A stretch of 64,000 bases of DNA from Fulvivirga lutea (GCF_017068455.1 NZ_CP070608.1:2833488-2897487); one strand, 5' to 3'; counted from the first letter of the stretch, positions 34,334-44,040 are shown. Program-made: numbers and translations. The notes: generated by a model not told the origin, from the sequence alone.

Positions 34334-35992
34334 TCATATACTCTTACTTCTACGTTTATGTGCAAAATAAACCAACGCAGTTATGCCAATAAATAATAGC
34401 AACAGTACCGTTCTTGCTAAATTTGAATAAAATATTTCCTTTTTAATGAGCTCAATGGCTTGAGGATCAGTTGCTAGACTTAGTGCGTGATATTTTTCAG
34501 TATTAGTGATTTGAAGAATTAACGACTGCCCATCAAAAGGCCAGCTTCCATTTGTTGTTAGATAACTAAACGCATCGATCCAATTGTTATTGACTGGCGT
34601 AATTAATGCACCTAAAAACACTCCAATTAACAGTACAGGAGTAATGTATTTTATAATAAATTTAAAAATCGTTGGCACAGTCATGTCAGCACCGGTAGTT
34701 ATTTCCTTCCAGCCTTTGGTGAGCCCAAATATCCAGGCGAAAAGAATAGTTTCGGCCAAAGCGAAAATTACCAACGATACGGTACCTGCCCAATAATCAT
34801 ATTGTTCGAAATAGCCGTATTTATAGAACAGCACGCAAGGTAGGCCCAGCGCCAAGACCATTAAACCGAAGGATATGGCTCCTTTTATCTTGTTCCAACC
34901 GAACTCATCGCTCATAAAACCCATCCATGGTGTTCCCATGGCCAACGATGACGTAATTCCGGCAAAAAAGAGTAGTCCGAACCAAAAAACACCTGCTACA
35001 GAAGCTAGCACGGCACCCCACTGATTGAAAAGAAAAGGCATGGTTTGAAATGCCATACCAAAGCTCATGTGTTCCTTTATCCAATCGAGACCAAAGTAAC
35101 CTGCAGCAATGGGTATTACTATTAAGCTACCCAAAACTATCTCAACAAATTCATTGGTAAATCCGGCTGTTGTAGCATTTAGTGCGATGTCATCTTTACT
35201 TTTTACATAGGCTGCATAGCAATGAATAGTGCCCATGCCTACCGATAAGGTAAAAAATATTTGCCCCGCAGCTGCAAGCCAAATGCCGGGTCTCAGTAAT
35301 GAGTCGTATTGTGGTGTCCATAAATAGTTGAGTCCGTCCCATGCATTGGCAAGCGGGAACTGCTCAGACACAGCGGTGGTGCCAATAGTAAGACCCTTAA
35401 AGGCCAAAAAAATGCCGAATAAGATAAGCAAAGGCATACCTATTTTTGCTACTTTTTCAATACCTGCTAGGCCTTTGCTAAGTATGTATGTATTGATAAC
35501 TACACAGATTATAAAGAAAAATACTGCTTCACTTGGTATGCCTAAAAACGAGGTTGATAGGTTAATATAGTCATCAAAGAATAAGGCAATTGAAGACTGA
35601 GACAATGATGAAAAGGTACCTTTTATACTATGTATTGCATATGACAGAGTCCATGATTCTATGTAACAGTAGTAGGCAGCCACTGCAATGTTGGTAAATA
35701 TTCCAAACACCCCTATATACTTCCATATAGGTTTAGAACTCATTGAGTTCAGTATAAATGGAGTGGAATGATGGCCATGTCTACCTCCAAACCTACCCAT
35801 CGACCATTCAATCCATAGTAGCGGTATACCCATTAAAACAAAGCAAACTAAATAGGGGATAATGAATGTACCCCCACCGTTATTAATGGCCTGTACTGGG
35901 AACCTGAGAAAATTTCCCAGACCTACAGAATTACCTGCCATCGCCAGGATCAGACCTAATCTCGAACCCCAGGCTTCTTTTGTTGAACTCAT
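34334..35992 (-). CDS. Sodium-dependent symporter, SNF (NSS) family
   Basis: A 552-residue, twelve-segment sodium symporter. The first membrane segment reads AGNSVGLGNFLRFPVQAINNGGG, close to the sodium- and substrate-binding segment of LeuT-type transporters, and is followed by FIIPYLVCFVLMGIPLLWIE. It probably imports amino acids or related compounds with sodium; the substrate cannot be read from the sequence. Transcribed alone, divergent from the TerC gene. Confidence 0.9.
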   Translation of the reverse strand: MSSTKEAWGSRLGLILAMAGNSVGLGNFLRFPVQAINNGGGTFIIPYLVCFVLMGIPLLWIEWSMGRFGGRHGHHSTPFILNSMSSKPIWKYIGVFGIFTNIAVAAYYCYIESWTLSYAIHSIKGTFSSLSQSSIALFFDDYINLSTSFLGIPSEAVFFFIICVVINTYILSKGLAGIEKVAKIGMPLLILFGIFLAFKGLTIGTTAVSEQFPLANAWDGLNYLWTPQYDSLLRPGIWLAAAGQIFFTLSVGMGTIHCYAAYVKSKDDIALNATTAGFTNEFVEIVLGSLIVIPIAAGYFGLDWIKEHMSFGMAFQTMPFLFNQWGAVLASVAGVFWFGLLFFAGITSSLAMGTPWMGFMSDEFGWNKIKGAISFGLMVLALGLPCVLFYKYGYFEQYDYWAGTVSLVIFALAETILFAWIFGLTKGWKEITTGADMTVPTIFKFIIKYITPVLLIGVFLGALITPVNNNWIDAFSYLTTNGSWPFDGQSLILQITNTEKYHALSLATDPQAIELIKKEIFYSNLARTVLLLLFIGITALVYFAHKRRSKSI

Positions 35993-36096
35993 ACTTTAGT
36001 AAGACGAGATGAACACAAAAAGTAACACAAAATAAATTACTGTTTGCTTAGTTACTTTTAATTCAGCAGCCGTCTCAATAGTTGAAAAATACTGGC

Positions 36097-37032
36097 ATGC
36101 TAACTTATTTGTGGATATTCTTTTCGATCCTAATCGTACTACTTCTCATCATTGATTTATTTGTTATCCACCGAAAGGATAAAGAAATTTCACTCAAGCA
36201 TTCGTTAATAGAAACGGGTATCTGGATTCTGATTTCATTAGCGTTTAATGTAGTAATCTATTTTACTCTCGGAAGCAAAAGTGGCAGCGAATTTTTAACG
36301 GCTTATCTTATCGAAAAGTCATTGAGTGTAGATAATTTATTCGTATTTCAAATCATATTCACTTATTACTTAGTACCCGCCAAATTACAGCACAGAGTAC
36401 TCTTTTGGGGTATTGTAGGTTCTATTATCATGCGTGCCATTTTCATCTATTTTGGAGTTAAGCTGATAGAAAATTTTGATTTTCTACTTTACATTATGGG
36501 CCTTTTTCTGGTTATAGCAGGTATCAAATTACTACTTGGCAAAGAGTCTAAAATCAATCCTAAAAATAATTTAATAGGTCGACTGATTGGCAATATCATA
36601 CCGGTGATGAAAAATTATAATGGAAATCAATTTTTCGTTACTCGAAACTGGAAAGTTTATGCCACTCCTTTGTTCATTGTACTCGTTGCCATAGAAACTA
36701 CGGATATAATTTTTGCTTTGGATTCTGTTCCTGCCATTCTAGGCATTACTGTCGATCCTTTCATTGTTTACACTTCTAATATTTTTGCCATTCTTGGCTT
36801 GAGAGCACTTTACTTTTCCCTGTCGGGTATTATGTCCCTTTTTCACTTACTTAAATATGGGCTGGGTGTGATTCTGGTATTTATTGGAGTGAAAATATTC
36901 TGTGAAGACTTTTATCATATCGATACTTTATACTCTCTGGGAGTAGTATTAACGGTACTTGTTGGTTCGATAGTGGGATCTTTAATGATAAAACCAAGAC
37001 TGGCCAATAACACAGAAATACCTATACAATAA
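36097..37032 (+). CDS. TerC family membrane protein (Alx/manganese-export type)
   Basis: I prefer the ATG at 36097 (MLTYLWIFF, 311 residues) to the upstream TTG. About nine membrane segments. Conserved acidic membrane residues appear in SLSVDNLFVFQIIF and in the TTDIIFALDSVPAILGIT segment, which bind metal in the TerC/Alx family. Members export manganese or protect against tellurite and metal stress. A single-TM protein gene follows 23 bases later. Confidence 0.9.
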   Translation: MLTYLWIFFSILIVLLLIIDLFVIHRKDKEISLKHSLIETGIWILISLAFNVVIYFTLGSKSGSEFLTAYLIEKSLSVDNLFVFQIIFTYYLVPAKLQHRVLFWGIVGSIIMRAIFIYFGVKLIENFDFLLYIMGLFLVIAGIKLLLGKESKINPKNNLIGRLIGNIIPVMKNYNGNQFFVTRNWKVYATPLFIVLVAIETTDIIFALDSVPAILGITVDPFIVYTSNIFAILGLRALYFSLSGIMSLFHLLKYGLGVILVFIGVKIFCEDFYHIDTLYSLGVVLTVLVGSIVGSLMIKPRLANNTEIPIQ

Positions 37033-37055
37033 CCTTATTACTTAACAATAAACGA

Positions 37056-37520
37056 ATGAAAACAGCAGAAATAATTTTTGGAATATTTTTTACAGCGGCA
37101 ATTTTTGGACCTTTGTTTTATCTATATCATTGGTCTAACAGAAGAAAGACTAAAATGGTGAATGCACTGCAATCTTTAGCCAAGATTCATAGCTTACAGT
37201 TATCTGAAAAAGAAGTTTGGAATGACAAAGGATTGGGTTATGATATATCCAAAAAGTCACTTATCTACATCGCTATTCAAAACCAAATAGTTACAGAAAA
37301 GTATATCAGTATCCTGGATGTTCACGAAATAAAGATTATTACCAACCGAGATGTTGTAACAATACAGTTTCTAAAACATAATCGCGAAGCCATCAACCTC
37401 GAAATCTTTAACACCTTATTTGATGAGCCACTAAATGGTGGATATCATTTATTACTGGCTAAAAAGTGGGTAGACTTGCTAAATAAAGACATTAAAACTC
37501 TTCCAAAGAAGGCGGCTTAA
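37056..37520 (+). CDS. Single-pass membrane protein of unknown function (154 aa)
   Basis: Residues 1-28 form a membrane anchor; the rest is a cytoplasmic domain with alternating strands and one final helix, perhaps a PH-like barrel. The sequence KSLIYIAIQNQIVTEKYISI and the strands after it are typical of such folds, but no family is certain. It is 23 bases after the TerC gene and probably co-transcribed. Its stop lies one base from the convergent 258-residue gene. Confidence 0.6.
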   Translation: MKTAEIIFGIFFTAAIFGPLFYLYHWSNRRKTKMVNALQSLAKIHSLQLSEKEVWNDKGLGYDISKKSLIYIAIQNQIVTEKYISILDVHEIKIITNRDVVTIQFLKHNREAINLEIFNTLFDEPLNGGYHLLLAKKWVDLLNKDIKTLPKKAA

Positions 37521-37521
37521 C

Positions 37522-38298
37522 CTAGTAATAAACCACAATATAGGGTTCCTTTGGTAATGCCCTGTAAATAGAAGTCAGTGCAACATTATCGATTGTAATG
37601 GTTAACTCAGGTTGATATTCATAGATTTCAAGATGTAATATACCAACCATGATGCGATAAGTAGTAGCAGTTATTGAAGTCAGCCGATCGATTAAATAAT
37701 TCCAACTTTGGATGAACCAACCTTCTGTATTGCTGCTTTCTAATGTCAGAAGCATACCATTTTCTGTAGCGTAATGGATGATTGCATTTTCAAAAATGGC
37801 TGAATCAGGTAGAGTGACCATTTTAGCCGCTTCTTCCGCATTTTTTGGAGCAATTTTTACCTTTATAGGTTCTTTTATAATGGTTGCAGCTACTTCTTTT
37901 GAATGTAATGGCCGCTGAAACTGATTATAAACAGTAGATGTGCTAATCGAAGTTAAAAAGTTATCTATATCATATTCACCAATATGAGTGCTGTAAAACT
38001 TCACTCCATTAATGGCAATGGAAACCGAACTATCTGGTAGCGAAATAATGAGATAAATTGAATCCTGAGTGCTACCAATGTCTAATGCCCTTAAATAGGC
38101 CAAATGCCTGACTAATGAATCCTGCGGATGTTCATAATCATAATTTTCTGAATTAACTCCCTGCCAACGCTTATTGACTTTATATGGCGCTGCAATGAGT
38201 TGAACTAATACAAGCACAAATACAATCGCTAAAAGGACTAATGCCAGCTTTTTTAATGAGCCGGGCTTCATTTTAAGTTGAGATAAATCGGGGAGCAT
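37522..38298 (-). CDS. Membrane-anchored periplasmic protein in the L,D-transpeptidase operon (258 aa)
   Basis: One membrane segment (about 18-36) followed by a beta-rich periplasmic domain. I do not recognise the family. It is the fourth gene of a tightly packed operon: its start overlaps the stop of the YkuD gene by one base, so translation is coupled. Context suggests a role with the two L,D-transpeptidases in wall remodelling, for example as a regulator or scaffold. No catalytic Cys/His pair is seen; the domain ends EPYIVVYY. Confidence 0.68.
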   Translation of the reverse strand: MLPDLSQLKMKPGSLKKLALVLLAIVFVLVLVQLIAAPYKVNKRWQGVNSENYDYEHPQDSLVRHLAYLRALDIGSTQDSIYLIISLPDSSVSIAINGVKFYSTHIGEYDIDNFLTSISTSTVYNQFQRPLHSKEVAATIIKEPIKVKIAPKNAEEAAKMVTLPDSAIFENAIIHYATENGMLLTLESSNTEGWFIQSWNYLIDRLTSITATTYRIMVGILHLEIYEYQPELTITIDNVALTSIYRALPKEPYIVVYY

Positions 38299-38942
38299 TA
38301 AAATAGATATACTTTAGAACCAATATTTAATTTTTTATAGATGAGCGCGAGGTTTTCATCATTTAAACGAATGCAGCCATGGGTTACGGGCAAACCGATA
38401 AACCGCTGATATATAGTGCCATGTATGAGGTACCCGTCACCAAGACTCAATGCATAATCGCCTAATACACCATATTCAAACCTGGAAGAATGGTTGATAG
38501 CAGGCACAGGTAATCCTTCTTCAATAAATGCCCAATCTGGCTTTTTCCAAATCGGGTTTTTCTTCTTGTTTAGAATTTTAAATTCACCTTTGGGTGTCTT
38601 AAATATCCATTGTTGCAGATCGCCATTTTTGAGTAACACATAACTGCCGGTTGAACATTTACCTTGCGCCAGAAGTGTATCAGCCTCGTACAAATAAAAT
38701 TCGTTTGCAGTACTGTTTACAACAAGGTAGTTAGATTTTGGCTTCAATTTGGTCAGCCGTTTATCTATAACTTTTAGCTCTGAATTAATCGCTTGGGTAA
38801 GCGAGTCAGCAAGAGCAGTACCCGGAGTGGATGTATTTAATGTAAGTAATGAAATTCCTACTTTAATTGCCAGGTAAATGGCAAGTGGGAGTAAGGCCAC
38901 AGCTATTAGCTGAGGTTTGGAAAGAATTGCAGGTATGTTCAT
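38298..38942 (-). CDS. L,D-transpeptidase (YkuD fold), second in the operon
   Basis: A 214-residue protein with an N-terminal membrane segment (about 11-32). The catalytic motif is complete: HGTIYQR (His) and VTHGCIRLND, with the nucleophile cysteine near residue 191. L,D-transpeptidases cross-link peptidoglycan stems or attach proteins to them in the periplasm. The start overlaps the upstream transpeptidase by four bases (ATGA) and the end overlaps the next gene by one, a translationally coupled cluster. Confidence 0.88.
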   Translation of the reverse strand: MNIPAILSKPQLIAVALLPLAIYLAIKVGISLLTLNTSTPGTALADSLTQAINSELKVIDKRLTKLKPKSNYLVVNSTANEFYLYEADTLLAQGKCSTGSYVLLKNGDLQQWIFKTPKGEFKILNKKKNPIWKKPDWAFIEEGLPVPAINHSSRFEYGVLGDYALSLGDGYLIHGTIYQRFIGLPVTHGCIRLNDENLALIYKKLNIGSKVYLF

Positions 38943-40036
38943 TTTACCACCATTAAATCTTCCAATGGCCGAGTAGATCCAACAATAACGACTGGTGTGT
39001 TCAATGGAATGAGTGCGAACATTTTATCCATATCATTATTTGTTAGCGCAACGCAGCCGTCAGTCCAGTCGATACCTTTACCACCATGCCCATGTATTTC
39101 TATTTCGCCACCAATGGCTACGTTTTTTGGAATGGCACCATCTTTAATTTTCTGCGCATGCCTTTTTTTATCATCTTCATTGGGGTAATTCAGTAGGAGG
39201 GCTTTGTAGTACTTGGTTTCTGCGTTCTGCTTTTTCTTAATTACCCGATATATTCCTTCAGGCGTAGTTTTATCCCCGGCATGTTGTTTATCGCCAATCC
39301 AATTATAACCTAACTCAATGGGGAGTGTTGCTAGGCACTTGCTGCGATAATACAATTTGCATTCCCTGTTCAGCTTATCGACTATCACGACATACGAATA
39401 ATTGTCGGTTGCATTTTTTAAGGCATTACGTTGCAATGTCTCCCATAATTCAAAATCATTAAAATACTGCTTCAATGTGAAGCCTGAATTATTGATCATT
39501 TCAGTTATAAAATGTTCATAGTCAGTCAGTTTATTAATATCTATGACTGATTTATTCTTTAAAGCCAATTGCATTTCGTCAAGCATGAGGTTGGCTTCTG
39601 TAATTGTTTTACGCTCAGCTTCTTTAATTGGAAAATTCGAGTAAGTGTGTTTAAAATATTCATGCAAATCCCTTACTCTTTCATAGCTTTTCTGACTGGT
39701 CAGCCAGAAGTTCTTATCCTTTTCAAGGGCTATTTTTTGGGATAAATTGGTGTTCTTGATAGCCTCATTAAGCAGCAATTCTACATTGTCATACCTTCTG
39801 AAAAATGGCATTTTCTGATTTTCACTATCCAACAATAGCATTGCAGAATCGTAATTTACTTGAGCTAATTCAAACTGGTCTGTGGCTAACGCCTCAGCCT
39901 TGGCTCTTTTGGCAGTTAGTAAACCGCTTCTTGCTTCTTCCAGCAAAGAAAGTGGTGGCTGGGGCCAATCTACTATGAAAATGACTAATCCGAAGACCAG
40001 AATAATCAGAATGCTTATGATGAGGTATTTGCGCAT
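38939..40036 (-). CDS. L,D-transpeptidase (YkuD fold) with helical N-terminal region
   Basis: A 365-residue protein. Membrane anchor at 3-22, then about 170 residues of helix (ARSGLLTAKRAKAEALATDQ, a DUF4398-like pattern also seen in the lipoprotein encoded upstream), and a catalytic domain at about 215-365 with EIHGHGGKG and WTDGCVALTN, giving the His and Cys of the active site. It probably works in the periplasm on peptidoglycan. A hairpin with a T-tract separates it from the lipoprotein gene. Confidence 0.88.
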   Translation of the reverse strand: MRKYLIISILIILVFGLVIFIVDWPQPPLSLLEEARSGLLTAKRAKAEALATDQFELAQVNYDSAMLLLDSENQKMPFFRRYDNVELLLNEAIKNTNLSQKIALEKDKNFWLTSQKSYERVRDLHEYFKHTYSNFPIKEAERKTITEANLMLDEMQLALKNKSVIDINKLTDYEHFITEMINNSGFTLKQYFNDFELWETLQRNALKNATDNYSYVVIVDKLNRECKLYYRSKCLATLPIELGYNWIGDKQHAGDKTTPEGIYRVIKKKQNAETKYYKALLLNYPNEDDKKRHAQKIKDGAIPKNVAIGGEIEIHGHGGKGIDWTDGCVALTNNDMDKMFALIPLNTPVVIVGSTRPLEDLMVVK

Positions 40037-40043
40037 AGTATCT

Positions 40044-40086
40044 AAAAAATCAAATGCCCCACTTGGTTATTAGCCAAAGGGGCATT
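40044..40086 (-). terminator. Hairpin and T-tract between lipoprotein and L,D-transpeptidase genes
   Basis: AATGCCCC (40053-40060) pairs with GGGGCATT (40079-40086), with an inner TTGG/CCAA stem. On the minus strand it is followed by GATTTTTTAGA just before the transpeptidase start at 40036. It could be a leaky terminator that makes the lipoprotein more abundant than the enzymes. Confidence 0.65.
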
Positions 40087-40107
40087 ATTCAAAACTCCAC
40101 TACCAAA

Positions 40108-40707
40108 TTATTTTTTAGCAGATTTATACTTGCTTGTAATATCTTTTAGCTCAGTATTAAGTGTTGTAGCTTTATCTTTAGCGACTGTTGCTTTTTCCAA
40201 TGAAGGTTGTAACTGACCTTGCTCAAGTAAAGTATTAGTTTCTGTTAAAGTAGATTCAAGAACAGAAAGCTCACCTTTCATTGCTAATAAGGCAGTTGTA
40301 CCTTCTTTGCCTTTAGGCGCTTCTGTAATTAGCTGCTGATTTTCAGCAATAAGTGCTTTCACCTCATTAATAGTGGCAGTTACTTTAGCTTTAACTTCTT
40401 CTTTTTTCACTTCAACATTGGTAGTAACCGTTGTAGCAAATGAAGAAACACCTTCTAAGTTTTTAATCGCATTTTGGTAGTCTTTAAAGAACTTACCGCT
40501 CTCTGCATCTACTGATGTCATAGCATTTTTCAACGAATCTTCAAGTAACTGATAGTTTTCAGCATCATACATTTCAGCTCCGCTTGTTTTAGCATTTTCC
40601 ACTGCAGCACTTGCCTTATCAATAGCTTCTTTTGGTAACTCCTGACAACTTGTAAGCACTAAAATACCTGGTATAATAGCACTTAGAATTAAAATATTTG
40701 TTTTCAT
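40108..40707 (-). CDS. Lipoprotein with DUF4398-like helical domain
   Basis: I start at the ATG at 40707, which opens the lipoprotein signal MKTNILILSAIIPGILVL ending in the lipobox LTSC; the frame is open nine codons further upstream. About 199 residues. The mature protein is helical, with the ASAAVENAKTSGAEMYDAEN pattern of DUF4398, often found in outer-membrane lipoproteins near wall enzymes. It is the first gene of the L,D-transpeptidase operon, divergent from the ECF sigma gene. Confidence 0.8.
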   Translation of the reverse strand: MKTNILILSAIIPGILVLTSCQELPKEAIDKASAAVENAKTSGAEMYDAENYQLLEDSLKNAMTSVDAESGKFFKDYQNAIKNLEGVSSFATTVTTNVEVKKEEVKAKVTATINEVKALIAENQQLITEAPKGKEGTTALLAMKGELSVLESTLTETNTLLEQGQLQPSLEKATVAKDKATTLNTELKDITSKYKSAKK

Positions 40708-40844
40708 TATGTGATTTCCTAACTTATCCGCCATGTTTACTGGCGATGTAAAGAACTCTTAATTGCCTTTTAGACGTGAGAGTAACTGTAAGTAACGCAT
40801 CATTCAAATAAATAATTTTTTAGCCTGAAAACTGTGAGCAAAAC

Positions 40845-41417
40845 ATGAAAGACCCCGGAGAGGAGAAGTTGGATGATAATGCACTAATAGGCCTTATTAA
40901 GCAGGGAGGGACAGGTTCAAGGTATTTTGAAATTGTATACCATCGTTATCATACCAAGGTTAAAAATAAATGCTATTCAATTGTAAAAAATAAGCAGGAG
41001 TCCCTTGACTTGGCGGAAGAGATAATGGTTAAAATTTATGAGAAGCTCGATTCGTATAAGGGCACTTCTAAATTTTCGACTTGGGTTTATTCACTTACTT
41101 ATAATCATTGTATTGATTATCTGAGACTTAAAAAAAACCTGCATTATCCGAAATGGGATAATGATCAGGAAATGGCTATCGTGGCCGATACTACGGAGGA
41201 ACTGGCAGAGGATATAAATTATGATAAGCTGATGCTGGTTTTGGAAGAATTACATACCGAAGAGCAGCTACTTATACGCATGAAATATGTGGATGAGATG
41301 TCATTAAAAACAATAGGCGAAGCTTTAAGAATAACAGAAAGTGCAGCGAAAATGCGACTGAAAAGGGCCAGAACCCGGTTATTATATCTTTATACAATGC
41401 GCTATATCAAGGGATAA
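40845..41417 (+). CDS. ECF-type RNA polymerase sigma factor
   Basis: A 190-residue sigma-70 family factor without region 1. Region 2 includes SLDLAEEIMVKIYEKLDSYK and FSTWVYSLTYNHCIDYLR, the core-binding and -10 recognition helices; region 4 follows (DEMSLKTIGEALRITESA plus RLKRARTRL). No anti-sigma gene is adjacent: the next gene is a PepSY-like protein with no membrane segment. It is divergent from the L,D-transpeptidase operon, which it might serve. Confidence 0.92.
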   Translation: MKDPGEEKLDDNALIGLIKQGGTGSRYFEIVYHRYHTKVKNKCYSIVKNKQESLDLAEEIMVKIYEKLDSYKGTSKFSTWVYSLTYNHCIDYLRLKKNLHYPKWDNDQEMAIVADTTEELAEDINYDKLMLVLEELHTEEQLLIRMKYVDEMSLKTIGEALRITESAAKMRLKRARTRLLYLYTMRYIKG

Positions 41418-41475
41418 GTAATATGCATATGTTACCAAATAGTAATTTATCGTCTAAATAAAGAATTAGGTTAAT

Positions 41476-41874
41476 ATGAGTGAAGGACTGATCAAAGCAC
41501 TAATAAAACAAGGAATTAACCCGCCTAAAGCCTGTGCTAAAGCTTTTGAAGAGCAATTCAATGGGTCGACAAGTGTTGAGTGGTTTGAACAGGGTGCCGT
41601 CTATGAGGCTATCTTTTACAAAGATGACTTGGAGCATATTGCTTTATTTCATAAAAATGGACAACTCATTGAGTACAGAAGAACGGTGCCTCAGGGATTT
41701 TTACCACATTCTATCAGGCAATTAATACTAGAAAAAGGCGAAATTATGAATCGAGTGCTTCTGAATAGAGGGAATGAAATTTTGTATGAAGTCATTTATA
41801 GAGATTCAGACCATGTGCGCTTTATGATTCTTCTTACTGATCTAGGGCAGGTAATAGAGCATAAAAAACTCTGA
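41476..41874 (+). CDS. PepSY-like (DUF2874-type) protein, cytoplasmic
   Basis: A 132-residue protein with the pattern of PepSY-like/BLIP-like DUF2874: a helix with KAFEEQFNGSTSVEWFEQG, then strands around AIFYKDDLEHIALFHKNGQ. Members of the family are usually exported, but this one has no signal peptide. Its stop overlaps the start of the DUF2061 gene by one base. It lies 58 bases after the sigma factor gene. Confidence 0.7.
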   Translation: MSEGLIKALIKQGINPPKACAKAFEEQFNGSTSVEWFEQGAVYEAIFYKDDLEHIALFHKNGQLIEYRRTVPQGFLPHSIRQLILEKGEIMNRVLLNRGNEILYEVIYRDSDHVRFMILLTDLGQVIEHKKL

Positions 41875-42344
41875 TGAACACAGTTTCAGCTGAAGGCAAG
41901 CAGCAAGTAATAATTAATACCTATTACCGAAGCCTTACAAAAGCCATTACCTGGCGGATTATAGGAACACTTGACACCATTCTTCTTTCCTATCTTATAC
42001 TTGGCGACACCACGCTGGCGATGAGTATAGGTTTTACAGAACTGGCATCAAAAACATTTCTTTTCTTCATCCACGAACGTATTTGGAACAAAATCAGGTG
42101 GAAAGGAGGGGCCGTTGCCAGCCATCTCAGAAGTTTAATAAAAAGTATTTCGTGGCGTGTTGTAGGCACTATTGATACCATTGTGATTGCCATGCTATAT
42201 ACCAGCGATCCCTTTGCGGCTTTTACCATAGGTGGCATTGAAACTTCCACTAAAATAGCGCTCTTTTATTTGCACGAACGGGTATGGAGCAACATTAAAT
42301 GGGGGCTTAAATTCGCTGATTTACATAAAGAACCACTTCAATAA
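41874..42344 (+). CDS. DUF2061 membrane protein with two repeats
   Basis: A 156-residue protein with two DUF2061 units (SLTKAITWRIIGTLDTI near residue 17 and SLIKSISWRVVGTIDTI near residue 87), each with two membrane segments and ending in a FIHERIW/YLHERVW motif. The duplication is clear by eye. Function unknown. It is coupled to the PepSY-like gene by a one-base overlap. Confidence 0.88.
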   Translation: MNTVSAEGKQQVIINTYYRSLTKAITWRIIGTLDTILLSYLILGDTTLAMSIGFTELASKTFLFFIHERIWNKIRWKGGAVASHLRSLIKSISWRVVGTIDTIVIAMLYTSDPFAAFTIGGIETSTKIALFYLHERVWSNIKWGLKFADLHKEPLQ

Positions 42345-42402
42345 TCCACTTTGGTAGTGATGTAGCTGTAGGCATTCATAAATAAAGCGTATAGAAAACC
42401 AA

Positions 42403-44040
42403 CTACTTCGTTCTTTCGATTTCCTTTAAATTCTCCATTTTCTTGTTACGCAAGAAGCCATTAATATCTTCAAAATGCTCTTTTACCTGTTTATTGCCAA
42501 ATTCAAAGACTTTGTTGACAAGTCCGTCAAGGAAATCCCTGTCGTGAGAAACGAGGATTAGCGTGCCGTCAAAAGCTTTGAGCGCATCTTTGAGAATGTC
42601 TTTGGTTTTTATATCTAAGTGATTGGTTGGCTCATCCAATATTAACAGGTTTACTGGTTGCAACAACAGTTTAATCATCGCCAAACGAGTTCTTTCACCT
42701 CCAGACAGCACTTTTACTTTCTTCTCAATGGTATCGCCACTGAACATAAATGCACCTAAAATGTCTTTGATTTTTGTTCTGATGTCTCCTTCAGCGATCT
42801 GATCGATGGTTTGAAATACGGTTAAACTTTCATCGAGTAGGGAAGCCTGATTTTGCGCGAAATATCCAATTAAGCAATTATGCCCACGTTGCAGTGTACC
42901 TTCATGAGGGATTTCACCCATGATTGCCTTTACCATCGTGGATTTACCTTCACCATTTTTACCTACAAATGCCACTTTTTCACCTCTCGAAATAGTCATG
43001 CTCACATCTTTGAACACCAGATGATCATCATATCTTTTAGCCAAATCAATGGTAGTTACCGGATAACTGCCCGACTTTGGAGCAGGAGGGAACTTAAGGT
43101 TCAATGCTGAAGTGTCTACTTCATCTACTTCCACAATCTCCATCTTCTCCAGCATCTTTACGCGCGATTGCACTTGTAGCGTTTTAGAATAAGTGCCTTT
43201 AAACCGTTCTATAAACTGCTTAATTTCAGCTATTTCCTTGGCCTGATCGTCAAATTGTTTTTGCTGTTGTTCTCTGCGCTCTTTACGCAACTGAAGATAG
43301 TGGGTATAGTTGGTTTTATAATCGTAAATGCGGCCTTGTGTAATTTCTATGGTCCTGTTGGTGAGGTTGTCCACAAACATTTTATCGTGACTAATGACAA
43401 TTACCGCTTTGGCGCTCGACTTTAAAAAATCCTCCAACCATTGTACAGATTCTATATCTAAGTGGTTCGTGGGCTCATCGAGCAGAATTAAATCAGGCTT
43501 CTGTAGCAGAATTTTAGCCAACTCAATGCGCATACGCCAACCACCACTAAATTCGCTGGTAGAGCGTTTGAAATCGCTACGCAAGAAACCCAGACCAAGC
43601 AATGTCTTTTCAATATCTGCATCGAAGTTAGTATCGGCTATGCTGTAATATTTTTCGCTTAGTTCAGATACTTCTTCAATAATTTTACTGTAAGCGTCTG
43701 ACTCATAGTCCGTTCTGGTTTCAAGTTGTACATTCAGCTCCTCCATGCGTTTCTGCATGCTGGTAATGGCTGCAAAGGCTTTAGCCGTTTCTTCGAATAC
43801 CGTGCAATTATCTTCAGTGAGCAAATGCTGAGGCAAATAAGCAATAACGGCATCATTAGGAGCTGAAATTTTGCCTTTGGTAGGTTTATTTACTCCAGCA
43901 ATTATTTTTAATAGTGTGGATTTTCCAGCACCGTTTTTACCCATGAGGGCAATGCGATCATTGGAATTAATATTGAAAGTAATATCACTAAATAGGGTGG
44001 AGCCACTAAATTCTACACCAACAGCATCAACTGAAATCAT
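42403..44040 (-). CDS. ABC-F family ATPase (ribosome-associated type)
   Basis: A 545-residue protein with two ATPase domains and no membrane segment. Walker A motifs GKNGAGKST (near 35) and GKNGEGKST, signatures FSGGWRM and LSGGERTR, and twice LLDEPTNHLDI. The region between the domains (about 240-300, FDDQAKEIAEIKQFIERFKG) is the ABC-F linker that reaches the ribosomal P-site tRNA. It is probably a translation factor of the YbiT/EttA kind; resistance to ribosome-targeting drugs is less likely. It lies 37 bases downstream of the 656-residue gene on the same strand. Confidence 0.9.
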   Translation of the reverse strand: MISVDAVGVEFSGSTLFSDITFNINSNDRIALMGKNGAGKSTLLKIIAGVNKPTKGKISAPNDAVIAYLPQHLLTEDNCTVFEETAKAFAAITSMQKRMEELNVQLETRTDYESDAYSKIIEEVSELSEKYYSIADTNFDADIEKTLLGLGFLRSDFKRSTSEFSGGWRMRIELAKILLQKPDLILLDEPTNHLDIESVQWLEDFLKSSAKAVIVISHDKMFVDNLTNRTIEITQGRIYDYKTNYTHYLQLRKERREQQQKQFDDQAKEIAEIKQFIERFKGTYSKTLQVQSRVKMLEKMEIVEVDEVDTSALNLKFPPAPKSGSYPVTTIDLAKRYDDHLVFKDVSMTISRGEKVAFVGKNGEGKSTMVKAIMGEIPHEGTLQRGHNCLIGYFAQNQASLLDESLTVFQTIDQIAEGDIRTKIKDILGAFMFSGDTIEKKVKVLSGGERTRLAMIKLLLQPVNLLILDEPTNHLDIKTKDILKDALKAFDGTLILVSHDRDFLDGLVNKVFEFGNKQVKEHFEDINGFLRNKKMENLKEIERTK

